50,721 nt of DNA from Rhodovibrio sodomensis (GCF_016583645.1 NZ_NRRL01000026.1:1-50721), one strand, 5' to 3'; shown: positions 11,804-19,797, counted from the first letter of the stretch. The notes: a model not told the origin generated them from the sequence alone. Program-made: numbers and translations.

Positions 11804-12211
11804 TTAGCGCAGCAGATCGATCGTGCGGCTCAGCATCGTGCGCGAGCTTTCGATGACCTTCAGGTTGGCCTCGTAGCTGCGCTGGGCTTCCCGCATGTCG
11901 GACATCTCGATCAGGCTGTTGACGTTGGGCGTCTTGATGTAGCCCTGGTCGTCGGCCGCCGGATGGCCGGGCCGGTACTCCTGGCCGAACGCGCTGCGGT
12001 CGGTCTCGATCTTGTCGATCTTCACCTGATGGATGCCCAATTCCTTGTTCATCTCGTTGGCGAAGGTGACCAGCTTGCGCCGATAGGGTTCGCCGTCGGG
12101 CGTGCGCGCCACGGAATCGGCGTTGGCGACGTTCTCCGAAAGCACGCGCAGGCGCACGCCTTGCGCCTTCATGCCGGCCGCGGAAATGTGCAGCGTCTTG
12201 GCGAGATCCAT
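11804..12211 (-). CDS. flgC: Flagellar proximal rod protein FlgC
   Basis: The 135-residue protein is a rod component assembled after export through the flagellar apparatus. The N-terminal rod motif LHISAAGMKAQGVRLRVLSENVANADS and the C-terminal helix SYEANLKVIESSRTMLSRTIDLLR, both typical of the axial-protein family, are intact. The residues between include HPAADDQGYIKTPNVNSLIEM, a FlgC signature. It follows flgB by 77 bp. Confidence 0.98.
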   Translation of the reverse strand: MDLAKTLHISAAGMKAQGVRLRVLSENVANADSVARTPDGEPYRRKLVTFANEMNKELGIHQVKIDKIETDRSAFGQEYRPGHPAADDQGYIKTPNVNSLIEMSDMREAQRSYEANLKVIESSRTMLSRTIDLLR

Positions 12212-12288
12212 CGTCTAGCGTCCTGCCCGATCAGGCTTCGGGGAAGCGCGACCCGCGGCTTACCGGTTCGGCAAGCGCGGCGCGCGGG

Positions 12289-12696
12289 TTACTGGTTGCG
12301 GCCCAGCGCGATGCGAAACATGCCCATGTGCTTTTTGTAGAGGTTGGTCATGGTCTGGTAGTCCATCTGCGTCTCCGAGACCTTGACCAGCTGCTCTTCC
12401 AGCACGACCGCGTTGCCGACCGGCGAGGTCTCGTACTTTTCCTTCGCCTCGTCGACGTCGAGCCGCGCCTCGTCCGGGATCGACGCGTCGACGTGGCCCG
12501 GATGGGTCACCTTCGGCGCCATCGGCTTGAGCATCCGCTCGATCACCCGCTGGAACGGCGCCTCGTTGACGTCGCGCGGCTTGTAGCCGGGCGTGTCGGC
12601 GTTGGCGATGTTTTGCGCCAGCACGCCCTGGCGCTGGCTCAGCCAGCCCATCTTGCGCTGCAGGGCATCGAAGACGGTAAAGTTCTGCACACCCAT
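12289..12696 (-). CDS. flgB: Flagellar proximal rod protein FlgB
   Basis: The 135-residue rod protein has the axial-protein motif LSQRQGVLAQNIANADTPGYKPRDV and the C-terminal coiled helix ending NLYKKHMGMFRIALGRN. It is the first gene of the flgB-flgC-fliE-fliQ-fliR-flhB run. A CtrA-like TTTA-N7-TTAA motif lies 96-110 bp upstream in the same orientation, shared with the divergent csrA promoter region. Confidence 0.98.
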   Translation of the reverse strand: MGVQNFTVFDALQRKMGWLSQRQGVLAQNIANADTPGYKPRDVNEAPFQRVIERMLKPMAPKVTHPGHVDASIPDEARLDVDEAKEKYETSPVGNAVVLEEQLVKVSETQMDYQTMTNLYKKHMGMFRIALGRNQ

Positions 12697-12791
12697 GTCG
12701 CTTGCCGGCCCCGTTTGCCGTTATGAACGCGCGGCTGTCCCGGGGCTTCGCACCCGGGGCCCGTAGTGGATCAAACCTCGCAGGTTGCTTG

Positions 12792-12806
12792 TTAAGAAGC
12801 GGTAAA
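12792..12806 (-). promoter_or_regulatory. CtrA-like site between flgB and csrA
   Basis: On the flgB strand the sequence is TTTACC-GCTTC-TTAA, one base off the CtrA consensus TTAA-N7-TTAA. It lies 96-110 bp before flgB. The same TTTACC-N5-TTAA pattern occurs at almost the same distance before the other flagellar operon (14081-14095). CtrA control of flagellar genes is well established in the class; binding here is inferred. Confidence 0.5.
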
Positions 12807-12871
12807 GCCGGCTAAATTGCGCCGCAACGACGGTCGCATATAGCGGCCGGCCCATGGGGAAGTCTGCCCGG

Positions 12872-13147
12872 ATGCTGTATTTAACCCGCAAGATCGGCGA
12901 GTCCGTCATTATCAATGACGAGATCGAGGTCACGGTCGTCGATATCCGTGGCAAGTCGATCAAGCTCGGCTTCAACTTCCCCGCGGACGCGAGCGTCCTG
13001 CGCCGGGAGATCCACGACCGGATTCAGGAAGAAAACCGCGCGGCCGCGGGCGGCGCGGAAGCCTTCGCCGCCACCTTCGGCACCGACGGCGAGCCGTCGG
13101 CGGACCCCGGCGACGCCAGCGGCCAGAGCGACAAGAACGGCGGGTAA
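12872..13147 (+). CDS. csrA: Carbon storage regulator CsrA
   Basis: The 91-residue protein begins with the CsrA N-terminus MLYLTRKIGESVIINDEIEV and continues through VVDIRGKSIKLGFNFPADASVLRREIHDRI. It is a dimeric RNA-binding regulator that recognises GGA motifs in mRNA leaders. I choose the start at 12872 because MLxLTRK is the invariant family start and GGGGAAG lies upstream; an ATG 18 bp earlier is in frame but would prepend unmatched residues to the first RNA-binding strand. Residues 60-91 form a Gly/Asp/Ser-rich acidic tail not found in the 61-residue enterobacterial protein. It diverges from flgB, consistent with CsrA control of motility genes. Confidence 0.95.
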   Translation: MLYLTRKIGESVIINDEIEVTVVDIRGKSIKLGFNFPADASVLRREIHDRIQEENRAAAGGAEAFAATFGTDGEPSADPGDASGQSDKNGG

Positions 13148-13343
13148 GGCACGCAGACGCCCGGGCGTCACGGGCGATCCCGGGCAACGCGGTCGGAACG
13201 CGGTCGGGGTGCTGGTCCGCGGCGGCCTTCCATCGTGCCGGCCGCGCGCGTTCCACACCTCGCGTTCAACACGGCGGATCGCACCTGACCCAGCGACTCC
13301 GGCCTACCGCCACCCCTGGCCGCTACCCTCGACCGCCAGCCGC

Positions 13344-13778
13344 TCAGGCCGCGCCTTGCAGCGGGTAAATGTCGGGCCGCAGCGTCTCCGCCAGGCCCTC
13401 CTCGGTGTAGCGCCCCTCCGCGAGGGCCTTGACGTAGGCCCCGAGAACGGGCCCGTCCGGACCGGCCCAGCGGTAGCCGTTGAGCTCCAGGAACAGCATC
13501 AGCGCCGCGATGCCGGTGCCCAGGTTGTGCTGGGCGAACGGCTTTTCCTCGATCAGCCCGACCAGGACGGCGCAGGCGAGGCGCACCACGTCGCGCTCGT
13601 CGTGGTAGCTGTACAGCTGGCGCGGGCGCTGCAGGGCGCGTTCGACCCCGCTCAGGTCGGTCAGCTGCGGGCCCTGGCTGCCCTCCCCCAGCGCCTCGGC
13701 GTGCAGGCGGGTCAGTTGCTCCGGCGGCAGCCAGTGCGGTTCGCCGCCGGCCTGAAATGTCGCCTCATGCGTCGCCAA
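13344..13778 (-). CDS. Doc/Fic-like protein with degenerate active-site motif
   Basis: The 144-residue protein matches the Doc (death-on-curing) fold in outline: WLPPEQLTRLHAEAL at the N-terminus, a middle region with HDERDVVRLACAVLVGLI, and GIAALMLFLELNGYRW after the motif. Doc toxins phosphorylate EF-Tu using H-x-F-x-D-A-N-K-R. Here the corresponding residues are K79-P-F-A-Q83-H-N85-L-G87: the catalytic His, the Asp and the KR pair are all replaced, while Phe and Asn remain. It is therefore probably not a Doc kinase or AMP-transferase. The start is TTG at 13778 with GAGG 6 nt upstream, overlapping the preceding 55-codon gene by 14 bp. It could be a decayed toxin or a repurposed scaffold. 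Confidence 0.7.
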   Translation of the reverse strand: MATHEATFQAGGEPHWLPPEQLTRLHAEALGEGSQGPQLTDLSGVERALQRPRQLYSYHDERDVVRLACAVLVGLIEEKPFAQHNLGTGIAALMLFLELNGYRWAGPDGPVLGAYVKALAEGRYTEEGLAETLRPDIYPLQGAA

Positions 13779-13932
13779 GGTTGCCTCGCGTCTCCTGTGT
13801 GGCCTTCAAGACGCGCGCACGCAGCGCGTCGTAGTCCGGCGTCTCGGCGACCGGCATCGGCGGATACACGGTGGTCTTTTCCTTGTCGCGCGCGTGCGCC
13901 GCTTCGACGGTGAATCCGGGTTCCTGGCTCAT
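13765..13932 (-). CDS. Small acidic/basic protein, possible antitoxin partner of the Doc-like gene
   Basis: A 55-codon frame starts with ATG at 13932 and ends with TGA at 13765-13767, overlapping the start of the Doc-like gene by 14 bp. The protein begins MSQEPGFTVEAAHARDKEK and continues with TPDYDALRARVLKATQETRG. Its charged, helix-prone composition is unlike the Arg/Pro/Ser-rich chance frames around it. The overlap and order (small gene first, Doc-like second) are those of phd-doc modules, but I do not recognise a Phd, AbrB or Fic-inhibitor motif. The antitoxin role is inferred only from position. Confidence 0.55.
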   Translation of the reverse strand: MSQEPGFTVEAAHARDKEKTTVYPPMPVAETPDYDALRARVLKATQETRGNLGDA

Positions 13933-14071
13933 GCCCTCTCAACTCGATCCGGATGGGCCGATTCGGACAGCCGATACGGCAGTCTCCCGCCCAGGATAGC
14001 TAGGTATCCCTCCGGACCGGAACAATATCCGCGTCGCCGCCGGCGGCCGGCGATCGGGTGCCGGCGATTCG

Positions 14072-14095
14072 TTAACGCCGTTTACCCGGCGTTAA
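14072..14095 (+). promoter_or_regulatory. Inverted repeat containing a CtrA-like site before the fhlB-fliO-fliP operon
   Basis: TTAACGCCG (72-80) and CGGCGTTAA (87-95 of 14000) form a perfect 9-bp inverted repeat with a 6-bp spacer. Its right part, 14081-14095, reads TTTACC-CGGCG-TTAA, the same TTTACC-N5-TTAA pattern found before flgB. It lies 85-99 bp upstream of the first gene, in the same orientation. Regulator identity is inferred. Confidence 0.55.
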
Positions 14096-14179
14096 GCACG
14101 TTTCCCGCAGTCTGCAAGGTATGGGCGTCCGCCCCTGGTCGACGGGCGCCCGCCCTTTGAAGCGGAACGGCGCCGGCAG

Positions 14180-14542
14180 ATGGACGACCGCACAGACGAT
14201 GCCCCGGGCCGCCGCGGCCGGCGGCCGGTCGCGGTTGCCCTGCAATGGGACTCCGACCGCGCCGACGCCCCCACGGTCACCGCCAAGGGTGAAGGCGCGC
14301 TCGCCGAGCAGATCCTGCAGGTGGCGTTCGACCGCGGGATAAAGGTGCGCACCGACGCCGACTTGGCGGAGGTGCTGCGCGCCAGCGAACTCGACCGGGA
14401 GATCCCCTACGCGGCCTACGTCGCGGTGGCGGAAATCCTGGCTTATCTCTACCGGGCGAACGGCACGGCCGCGCCCGGCCCGACCGACGACGCCGACACC
14501 GCCGGCCTGTCCGGCCATCCAACCGACGAGGCCCCCGAATGA
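14180..14542 (+). CDS. FlhB C-terminal-domain-like protein (FhlB type)
   Basis: The 120-residue soluble protein resembles only the cytoplasmic C-terminal domain of FlhB: VAVALQWDSD (replacing the FAVAL strand after NPTH), then GEGALAEQILQVAFDRGIKV, ADLAEVLRASELDREIP and YVAVAEILAYLYR. The NPTH autocleavage motif and all membrane helices are absent. Such stand-alone FlhB-C proteins can partly replace the cleaved domain of FlhB in other bacteria; that role here is inferred. It overlaps the next gene by 4 bp (ATGA) and heads a run with fliO and fliP. Full-length flhB is present at 9121-10206, so this is a second copy of the domain. Confidence 0.85.
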   Translation: MDDRTDDAPGRRGRRPVAVALQWDSDRADAPTVTAKGEGALAEQILQVAFDRGIKVRTDADLAEVLRASELDREIPYAAYVAVAEILAYLYRANGTAAPGPTDDADTAGLSGHPTDEAPE

Positions 14543-14904
14543 CCGCCAGCCCGACAGACGGCCCGACCGACACCGGGATCGACACGCGCCTGGACGCCCT
14601 GCTCGCCGACGCGCGCGGGCTGGAGGCCGCATTCGCCGAGGGCCGCGAGCCCGAGACGACGGCGCTGGAGGCCGGCATCCAGCGGATTTGTGCGGATATC
14701 GCTGCGTTGCCGCGCGAGCGCGGGCAGAGCTACCTGCCGCGCCTGCAGGATCTGACCGACGCGCTGGACCGGATCGGCGGCGCCATGCGCGGCCGGCTGG
14801 ACGGCATCGGGGTCGAGTTGAAGCAGCACGGCGCCCGGCAGTCCGCGGTACGGGCATACGGCAAGGCGGGCACGCCTGGCGGCGCGTCGGACGGCCACCG
14901 CTAA
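14539..14904 (+). CDS. Flagellar-operon coiled-coil protein, possible FlgN/FliT-type chaperone
   Basis: The 121-residue protein is helical: a low-complexity N-terminus (about 1-15), a predicted helix RLDALLADARGLEAAFAEGR, and a heptad-like C-terminal segment RLQDLTDALDRIGGAMRGRL, ending ARQSAVRAYG. Its size and helix pattern recall FlgN/FliT export chaperones, and it overlaps the FhlB-like gene by 4 bp and precedes fliO by 33 bp. I do not recognise a defining motif, so the chaperone assignment rests on context and shape. Confidence 0.7.
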   Translation: MTASPTDGPTDTGIDTRLDALLADARGLEAAFAEGREPETTALEAGIQRICADIAALPRERGQSYLPRLQDLTDALDRIGGAMRGRLDGIGVELKQHGARQSAVRAYGKAGTPGGASDGHR

Positions 14905-14937
14905 CCCGCCCCCCGCGTTTTCGGCAAAGCCCCATAC

Positions 14938-15249
14938 ATGGATTTTGAGACCTACCTGCGCTTCCTGCTCGTCCTGGTGTTCGTGCTGGGGCTGATCGGC
15001 GCGCTCGCCTACCTCGCCAAGCGCCTGGGCCTGGGCGGCCGGCTGGCGCCGACCAACGCCGGGCGCCACCGGCGGCTTGGGATCGTCGAAGTGCAGCCGC
15101 TGGACGGCCGGCGCAAGCTCGTCCTGATCAAGCGCGACGACCGCGAGCATTTGATCATCCTGGGCCAGAATACGGAGACGGTGGTGGAAACCCGGATCGG
15201 CGCCGACGGCAGCTTCGCCGCGCAATTGCAGCGGGAGTCGGGCGCATGA
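14938..15249 (+). CDS. fliO: Flagellar biosynthesis protein FliO
   Basis: The 103-residue protein has one membrane helix (about 7-27), then a basic segment and the FliO domain with RRLGIVEVQPLDGRRKLVLI and DREHLIILG. FliO helps FliP assemble into the export gate. Its last codons overlap the fliP start by 4 bp, so translation is probably coupled. Length and layout fit the family. Confidence 0.92.
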   Translation: MDFETYLRFLLVLVFVLGLIGALAYLAKRLGLGGRLAPTNAGRHRRLGIVEVQPLDGRRKLVLIKRDDREHLIILGQNTETVVETRIGADGSFAAQLQRESGA

Positions 15250-16034
15250 GCCGGATTGCACGCACCCTGAGCGCCCTTGTGCGCCGGCGCTGGCTGGTCG
15301 CCGGCCTGCTCGGCCCGCTGCTGGCCGGTGTGGCCGTGGCGACCGCCGGACCGGCGGCGGCGCAGTCGCTCAGCCTCGATTTCGGCGGCGAAGGCGGGGC
15401 CAGCACGGCCTCCACCATGATCCAGCTGATTGCGCTGGTGACCGTGCTCTCGCTGGCGCCGTCGATCCTGGTGATGGTGACCTCGTTCACCCGGATCGTG
15501 GTGGTGCTGTCGTTCCTGCGCTCGGCGCTGGGCATCCAGCAGACACCGCCCAATTCGGTGCTGATCAGCCTGGCCCTGTTCCTCACCGTGTTCATCATGA
15601 TGCCGACCCTGGAACGGGTGTACGAGGACGCGGTGGTCCCGCTGGTCGATCAGCAGATCGACGAGATGCAGGCGCTCGACGCGGCCTCCGCCCCGGTGCG
15701 GGAGTTCATGCTGGGGCACGTGCGCGAACAGGACCTGCAGCTGTTCATGGACATGGCGGACGCGGAGCTGACCGAGAACCCGCAGGACGTGCCGATGCGC
15801 GCCCTGATCCCGGCGTTCATGATCTCGGAGCTGAAGCGCGCCTTCGAGATCGGCTTCCTGCTGTTCCTGCCGTTCCTGATCATCGACATGACGGTCGCCT
15901 CGATCCTGATGTCGATGGGCATGATGATGCTGCCGCCGGTGATGATCTCCCTGCCCTTCAAGCTGATCTTCTTCGTCATGGTCGACGGCTGGTACCTGAT
16001 CGCGGGCTCGCTGGTGCAGTCCTACGGCGGCTGA
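15246..16034 (+). CDS. fliP: Flagellar export-gate protein FliP
   Basis: The 262-residue protein starts with a cleavable signal-like segment (about 15-40, ending AGPAAAQS), as in typical FliP. Membrane helices and the family signatures follow: PSILVMVTSFTRIVVVLSFL, RSALGIQQTPPNSVLISLAL, then IPAFMISELKRAFEIGFLLF and MSMGMMMLPPVMISLPFKLI. It forms the pentameric core of the export gate with FliR and FliQ, which are encoded in the other flagellar run. It is the last gene of its operon. Confidence 0.98.
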   Translation: MSRIARTLSALVRRRWLVAGLLGPLLAGVAVATAGPAAAQSLSLDFGGEGGASTASTMIQLIALVTVLSLAPSILVMVTSFTRIVVVLSFLRSALGIQQTPPNSVLISLALFLTVFIMMPTLERVYEDAVVPLVDQQIDEMQALDAASAPVREFMLGHVREQDLQLFMDMADAELTENPQDVPMRALIPAFMISELKRAFEIGFLLFLPFLIIDMTVASILMSMGMMMLPPVMISLPFKLIFFVMVDGWYLIAGSLVQSYGG

Positions 16035-16266
16035 GCGTGCGGCGGCGCGCGTCACCGATGCCGCGAGACGGCCGACCCTACGGTCCGGCCTCCTCGGCAC
16101 GAAGCTATCGCCAGACATCACGCCCCTCCGTCTTGAGGAGCTGTGCGCGGCACACCGTCTCGAAAGATGCCCGACGGGTATTTAGGCGACACATCGGGTG
16201 CCGCCCTTGCGCGCGCGCGCCTGCGTGCTAGGTCGCCTGTCGCGTCACCCCGCGACGAGGACAGCG

Positions 16267-17736
16267 ATGCCCGATTCCCCTGCCCCAGCCCCCGCGATCG
16301 TCTGGTTCCGCAGCGACCTGCGCCTGGCCGACAACCCGGCGCTGAGCGCCGCGGTCGACAGCGGCCGGCCGGTGGTTCCGCTGTTCGTGCTGGACGACGA
16401 AACACCCGGCGCCTGGACGCCCGGCGGCGCGCAACGCTGGTGGCTGCACCATGCGCTGGCGGCGCTGGCGGCGGACCTGGACGCGCTCGGTGCGCCGCTC
16501 GTCCTGCGCGCCGGCGAGGCTGGCGAGGCAGTGGCGCAGGTGGTGCGGGAAACCGGCGCGGCGGCGGTGTTCTGGAATCGGCTTTACGAGCCCTGGGCGA
16601 ACGAACGCGACGCCGCGATCAAGACCGAGCTGAAGCGGCGCGGCGTGGCGGTCGAGAGCTTCAACGCCCGTCTGCTGTTCGAACCCTGGACGCCCAAGAC
16701 CGGCAGCGGCCAGCCGTACAAGGTGTTCACGCCGTTCTGGAAGGAGCTACGGAAGCTGGCGCCGCCGCCGGCCCCGCTGTCCGCCCCGAACGCGATCCCG
16801 CCCGGCCCGGCGGTCGCGAGCGACAGACTTGCCGACTGGGTGCTGCTGCCGGGCGCGCCGGGCGCCCGCGAGCCCGACTGGGCGGACGGCCTGCGCGCAC
16901 ATTGGACACCGGGCGAACGCGGCGCGCACGACCGGCTGGCGGCGTTCCTGGACGGTTGGCTGCCGTATTACGACGACACCCGCAACCGCCCCGACAAGCC
17001 AGGCACCAGCCGGATGTCGGCGCACCTGCATTTCGGCGAGATCGGCCCGCGGCAGGTCTGGGCCGCCGTGCAGCACCGCATGGACGACCGATCCGGCGGC
17101 CAGGACTCCGCCCTGGCCTACCTGCAGGAAATCGGCTGGCGGGAGTTCTCCTACCACCTGCTGTACTGGTGGCCGTCGCTGCCGGAGGAGACCTGGAAGG
17201 ACAACTTCAAGCAGTTCCCCTGGGCCGACGATCCCGCCGGCCTGCGCGCGTGGCAGCGCGGGATGACCGGTTACCCGGTCGTCGACGCCGGGATGCGCGA
17301 ACTCTACGCCACCGGGTGGATGCACAACCGGGTGCGGATGATCGTCGGCTCGTTCCTGGTCAAGGACCTGCTGGTGCACTGGCGCGAGGGCGAGCGGTGG
17401 TTCTGGGACACGCTGGTCGACGCCGACCTCGCCGCCAACTCCGCCTCCTGGCAGTGGGTCGCCGGCTGCGGGGCCGACGCCGCGCCGTACTTCCGGATCT
17501 TCAATCCGGTCACCCAGGGGCAGAAGTTCGACCCCGAAGGCGCCTACGTCCGCCGCTGGGTGCCCGAGATCGCCCGGCTGCCCGACAAGTACCTGCACGC
17601 CCCGTGGACCGCGCCCGACCGCGTGCTGGCGGACGCCCGCGTGCGCCTGGGCGACAGCTACCCCGAGCCGATCGTCGACCACAAGGCGGCGCGCAAGCGT
17701 GCGCTGGACGCGTTCGAGCAGATCAAGCAGGGCTGA
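16267..17736 (+). CDS. phrB: Cryptochrome/DNA photolyase family protein (class I type)
   Basis: The 489-residue flavoprotein probably repairs cyclobutane pyrimidine dimers with blue light. The N-terminal antenna-chromophore domain starts IVWFRSDLRLADNPALSAAV. The C-terminal FAD domain includes GTSRMSAHLHFGEIGPRQVW, WREFSYHLLYWWP and the conserved block TGYPVVDAGMRELYATGWMH-NRVRM, then WDTLVDADLAANSASWQWVAG-CGAD. Trp and Asn residues in those blocks are those that bind FAD and the lesion in class I enzymes. I choose the start at 16267, where GAGGA lies 5 nt upstream; the frame extends up to 16198 without family similarity. A cryptochrome role cannot be excluded from sequence alone. Confidence 0.93.
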   Translation: MPDSPAPAPAIVWFRSDLRLADNPALSAAVDSGRPVVPLFVLDDETPGAWTPGGAQRWWLHHALAALAADLDALGAPLVLRAGEAGEAVAQVVRETGAAAVFWNRLYEPWANERDAAIKTELKRRGVAVESFNARLLFEPWTPKTGSGQPYKVFTPFWKELRKLAPPPAPLSAPNAIPPGPAVASDRLADWVLLPGAPGAREPDWADGLRAHWTPGERGAHDRLAAFLDGWLPYYDDTRNRPDKPGTSRMSAHLHFGEIGPRQVWAAVQHRMDDRSGGQDSALAYLQEIGWREFSYHLLYWWPSLPEETWKDNFKQFPWADDPAGLRAWQRGMTGYPVVDAGMRELYATGWMHNRVRMIVGSFLVKDLLVHWREGERWFWDTLVDADLAANSASWQWVAGCGADAAPYFRIFNPVTQGQKFDPEGAYVRRWVPEIARLPDKYLHAPWTAPDRVLADARVRLGDSYPEPIVDHKAARKRALDAFEQIKQG

Positions 17737-17925
17737 CGGGCGCGCCGGGCCGCGGGGGCCGCCCCGGCGCGGGACACGCCCGCCGTCGCCGCCACCCATT
17801 TGCGATTTGTCCGTGACCGTGGGACGATGCGTCGTTAGACATGCCGGGCCGCTGGGCCGCCCCGTCGCGCGCCCGGCCGCCCCCGTCCACACTCCCGAAC
17901 CGCGACAAGAAGGTCCCCCACCCCC

Positions 17926-18177
17926 ATGGACGAGCAGCAGCAGCGCGACGTCGCCGCCAAGAAGGTCCTCGAGGCGATGCAGGCCGCCATCGACGAAGGC
18001 GTCGAGCCGGACGTGGTCAAGCTGGTCACGCTGTCCGCCGCCGTGACCAACTTCGTCAACGACTACGGCGAGGAAGCCACCGCCGGCATCATCGAGAGCC
18101 TGCCGGAAAAGGTGCGCAACGGCGCGTTCAGCCAGCCGAGCGCCGACAGCAACCAGGACGGCGGCGACGGCCAGTAA
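17926..18177 (+). CDS. Small helical protein of unknown function
   Basis: The 83-residue protein is acidic and helical (KKVLEAMQAAIDEGVEPDVV, then KLVTLSAAVTNFVNDYGEEA, then TAGIIESLPEKVRNGAF) with a polar Gln/Asp/Gly-rich tail. I do not recognise a domain. AAGAAGG lies about 10 nt before the ATG and codon composition matches the neighbours, so it looks genuine. It sits 60 bp before the glutamine-synthetase-like gene on the same strand and may share its transcript. Confidence 0.7.
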   Translation: MDEQQQRDVAAKKVLEAMQAAIDEGVEPDVVKLVTLSAAVTNFVNDYGEEATAGIIESLPEKVRNGAFSQPSADSNQDGGDGQ

Positions 18178-18237
18178 CGGCCGTCCGGCCGCCGCCCTGG
18201 CGCGTTTTCTCCCCGCCGTAACCCAGTTGCCCCGCGC

Positions 18238-19620
18238 ATGAGCGAAGACTTTTCGCCGGAACGCCCGCAGGAGGTCGCCGACTTCCTGCAGCAGCACCCC
18301 GAGACCCGCGCCGTCGACGCGATCTTCGCCGATCTGTCCGGCGTGGTGCGCGGCAAGCGCTACCCGATCGACGATCTGGACAAGATCTTCACCCACGGGC
18401 TGGCGTTCCCCGGCTCGACGTTCCTGCTCGACGTGGTGGGCGAAAGCCACGATCCGGCCGGACTCGGCTTTTCCGACGGCGACCCGGACGTGCCGGCGGT
18501 GGCGATCCCCGGCACACTGGCGCCGGTCCCCTGGGCGCCCAAGCCGCTGGCGCAGGTGCTGCTGTCGTTCCGCAACCAGGACGGCCGCCCCTACCCCTAC
18601 GAGCCGCGCAACGTGCTGGCCGCCGTGGCCGAGCGGATCGCGGCGCTCGACCTGCGGCCGGTGGTGGCGTTCGAGCTCGAGTTCTACCTGATCGATCCCG
18701 AGCGCGCGCCCGGCGACGCGCCGCAGCCGCCGATCTCGCCGCTGACCGGCACGCGCGACACCGGCACGCAGGTCTACGGCATGGCGGACGTCGACGCGTT
18801 CGACACCGTGCTGGAGGAGATCACCCGCGCCTGCGCCGCCCAGGGCGTGCCGACCGGCGCGATCAGCGCGGAGTACGCGCCCGGTCAGTTCGAGATCAAC
18901 CTGGGCCACGTCGCCGATCCGCTGATGGCGGCCGACCACTGCGTCCTGTTCCAGCGCGTGGTGAAGGGCGTCGCCAAGCGCCACGGCCTGCAGGCGACCT
19001 TCATGGCCAAGCCCTACCCGCAGCAGGCCGGCTCGGGCATGCACATGCATCTCTCGATGCTCGACCGGCACGGCAACAACGTCTTCGACGGCGGCGACAG
19101 CGGCCCGGCGAGCGCCACCCTGCGCCACGCCATCGCCGGGATCCTGGAAAGCCTGCCCGAAGCGATGGGCATGCTGGCGCCCAACCCGAACAGCTACCGC
19201 CGGTTCCAGCCCGACATCTTCGTGCCGATCCGCCGGTCCTGGGGCTTCGAGAACCGCTCGGTCGCGCTACGGATCCCGCACGGCGCCGGTCACGCCCGGC
19301 GGATCGAGCACCGGGTCGCGGGCGCGGACGCCAACCCCTACCTGGCGCTGGCGACCGTGCTCGCGGGCGCCCACCACGGCATCACCAACCAGCTGGACCC
19401 GGGCGAACCGGACACCGGCAACGCCGGCCACGCGTTCGACGACGCCCTGCCCTGGCGCCCGCGCCGCGCGTTCGAGGCGCTCGACGACGCGCCGGTCCTG
19501 CGCCGCTACCTGGGCGACGCCTACGTCGACGCCTACGCCGCCTGCAAGCAGGCCGAGATGGACAAGTTCGAAAGCGAGCCCTCGCCGCTCGAATTCCGAT
19601 GGTACCTGCAGGCGGATTAG
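18238..19620 (+). CDS. Glutamine-synthetase-family ligase, gamma-glutamylpolyamine synthetase-like
   Basis: The 460-residue protein has a beta-grasp N-domain (AVDAIFADLSGVVRGKRYPI) and the catalytic domain with EYAPGQFEINL, the ATP/Glu motif KPYPQQAGSGMHMHLS and the RIEHRVAGADANPYLALA C-terminal block. These are the marks of the PuuA/GlnT branch, which joins glutamate to amines such as putrescine, rather than of the regulated GlnA type: the Tyr adenylylation loop of GlnA is absent. Metal- and ATP-binding residues look intact. No polyamine catabolic genes sit beside it, so the amine substrate is open. The start lacks a strong ribosome site, and coupling to the small upstream gene is possible. 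Confidence 0.88.
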   Translation: MSEDFSPERPQEVADFLQQHPETRAVDAIFADLSGVVRGKRYPIDDLDKIFTHGLAFPGSTFLLDVVGESHDPAGLGFSDGDPDVPAVAIPGTLAPVPWAPKPLAQVLLSFRNQDGRPYPYEPRNVLAAVAERIAALDLRPVVAFELEFYLIDPERAPGDAPQPPISPLTGTRDTGTQVYGMADVDAFDTVLEEITRACAAQGVPTGAISAEYAPGQFEINLGHVADPLMAADHCVLFQRVVKGVAKRHGLQATFMAKPYPQQAGSGMHMHLSMLDRHGNNVFDGGDSGPASATLRHAIAGILESLPEAMGMLAPNPNSYRRFQPDIFVPIRRSWGFENRSVALRIPHGAGHARRIEHRVAGADANPYLALATVLAGAHHGITNQLDPGEPDTGNAGHAFDDALPWRPRRAFEALDDAPVLRRYLGDAYVDAYAACKQAEMDKFESEPSPLEFRWYLQAD

Positions 19621-19706
19621 GGCGGTCGCGGTAAGCCTTACCCCTCCGTTCGGGGTGCGCCGCCGGCCATCCGCGCCCCGGCTACGGCTTACACGCGCGC
19701 CGGCGC

Positions 19707-19721
19707 TTAACCACCCATTAA
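19707..19721 (+). promoter_or_regulatory. Perfect CtrA-type site TTAA-N7-TTAA
   Basis: TTAACCACCCATTAA matches the CtrA consensus TTAA-N7-TTAA exactly, including the preferred TTAACCA left half. It lies 77-91 bp before the GTG of the 57-residue gene at 19798 and is the best CtrA-type site seen in the window. Only binding data could confirm it. Confidence 0.6.
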
Positions 19722-19797
19722 GGCGCCTCGTGGCACATTTAGCCCCATGCGGCAAATAGAGACGCATTAACTTGCGGATGAATCTGGGGAAAACCCT

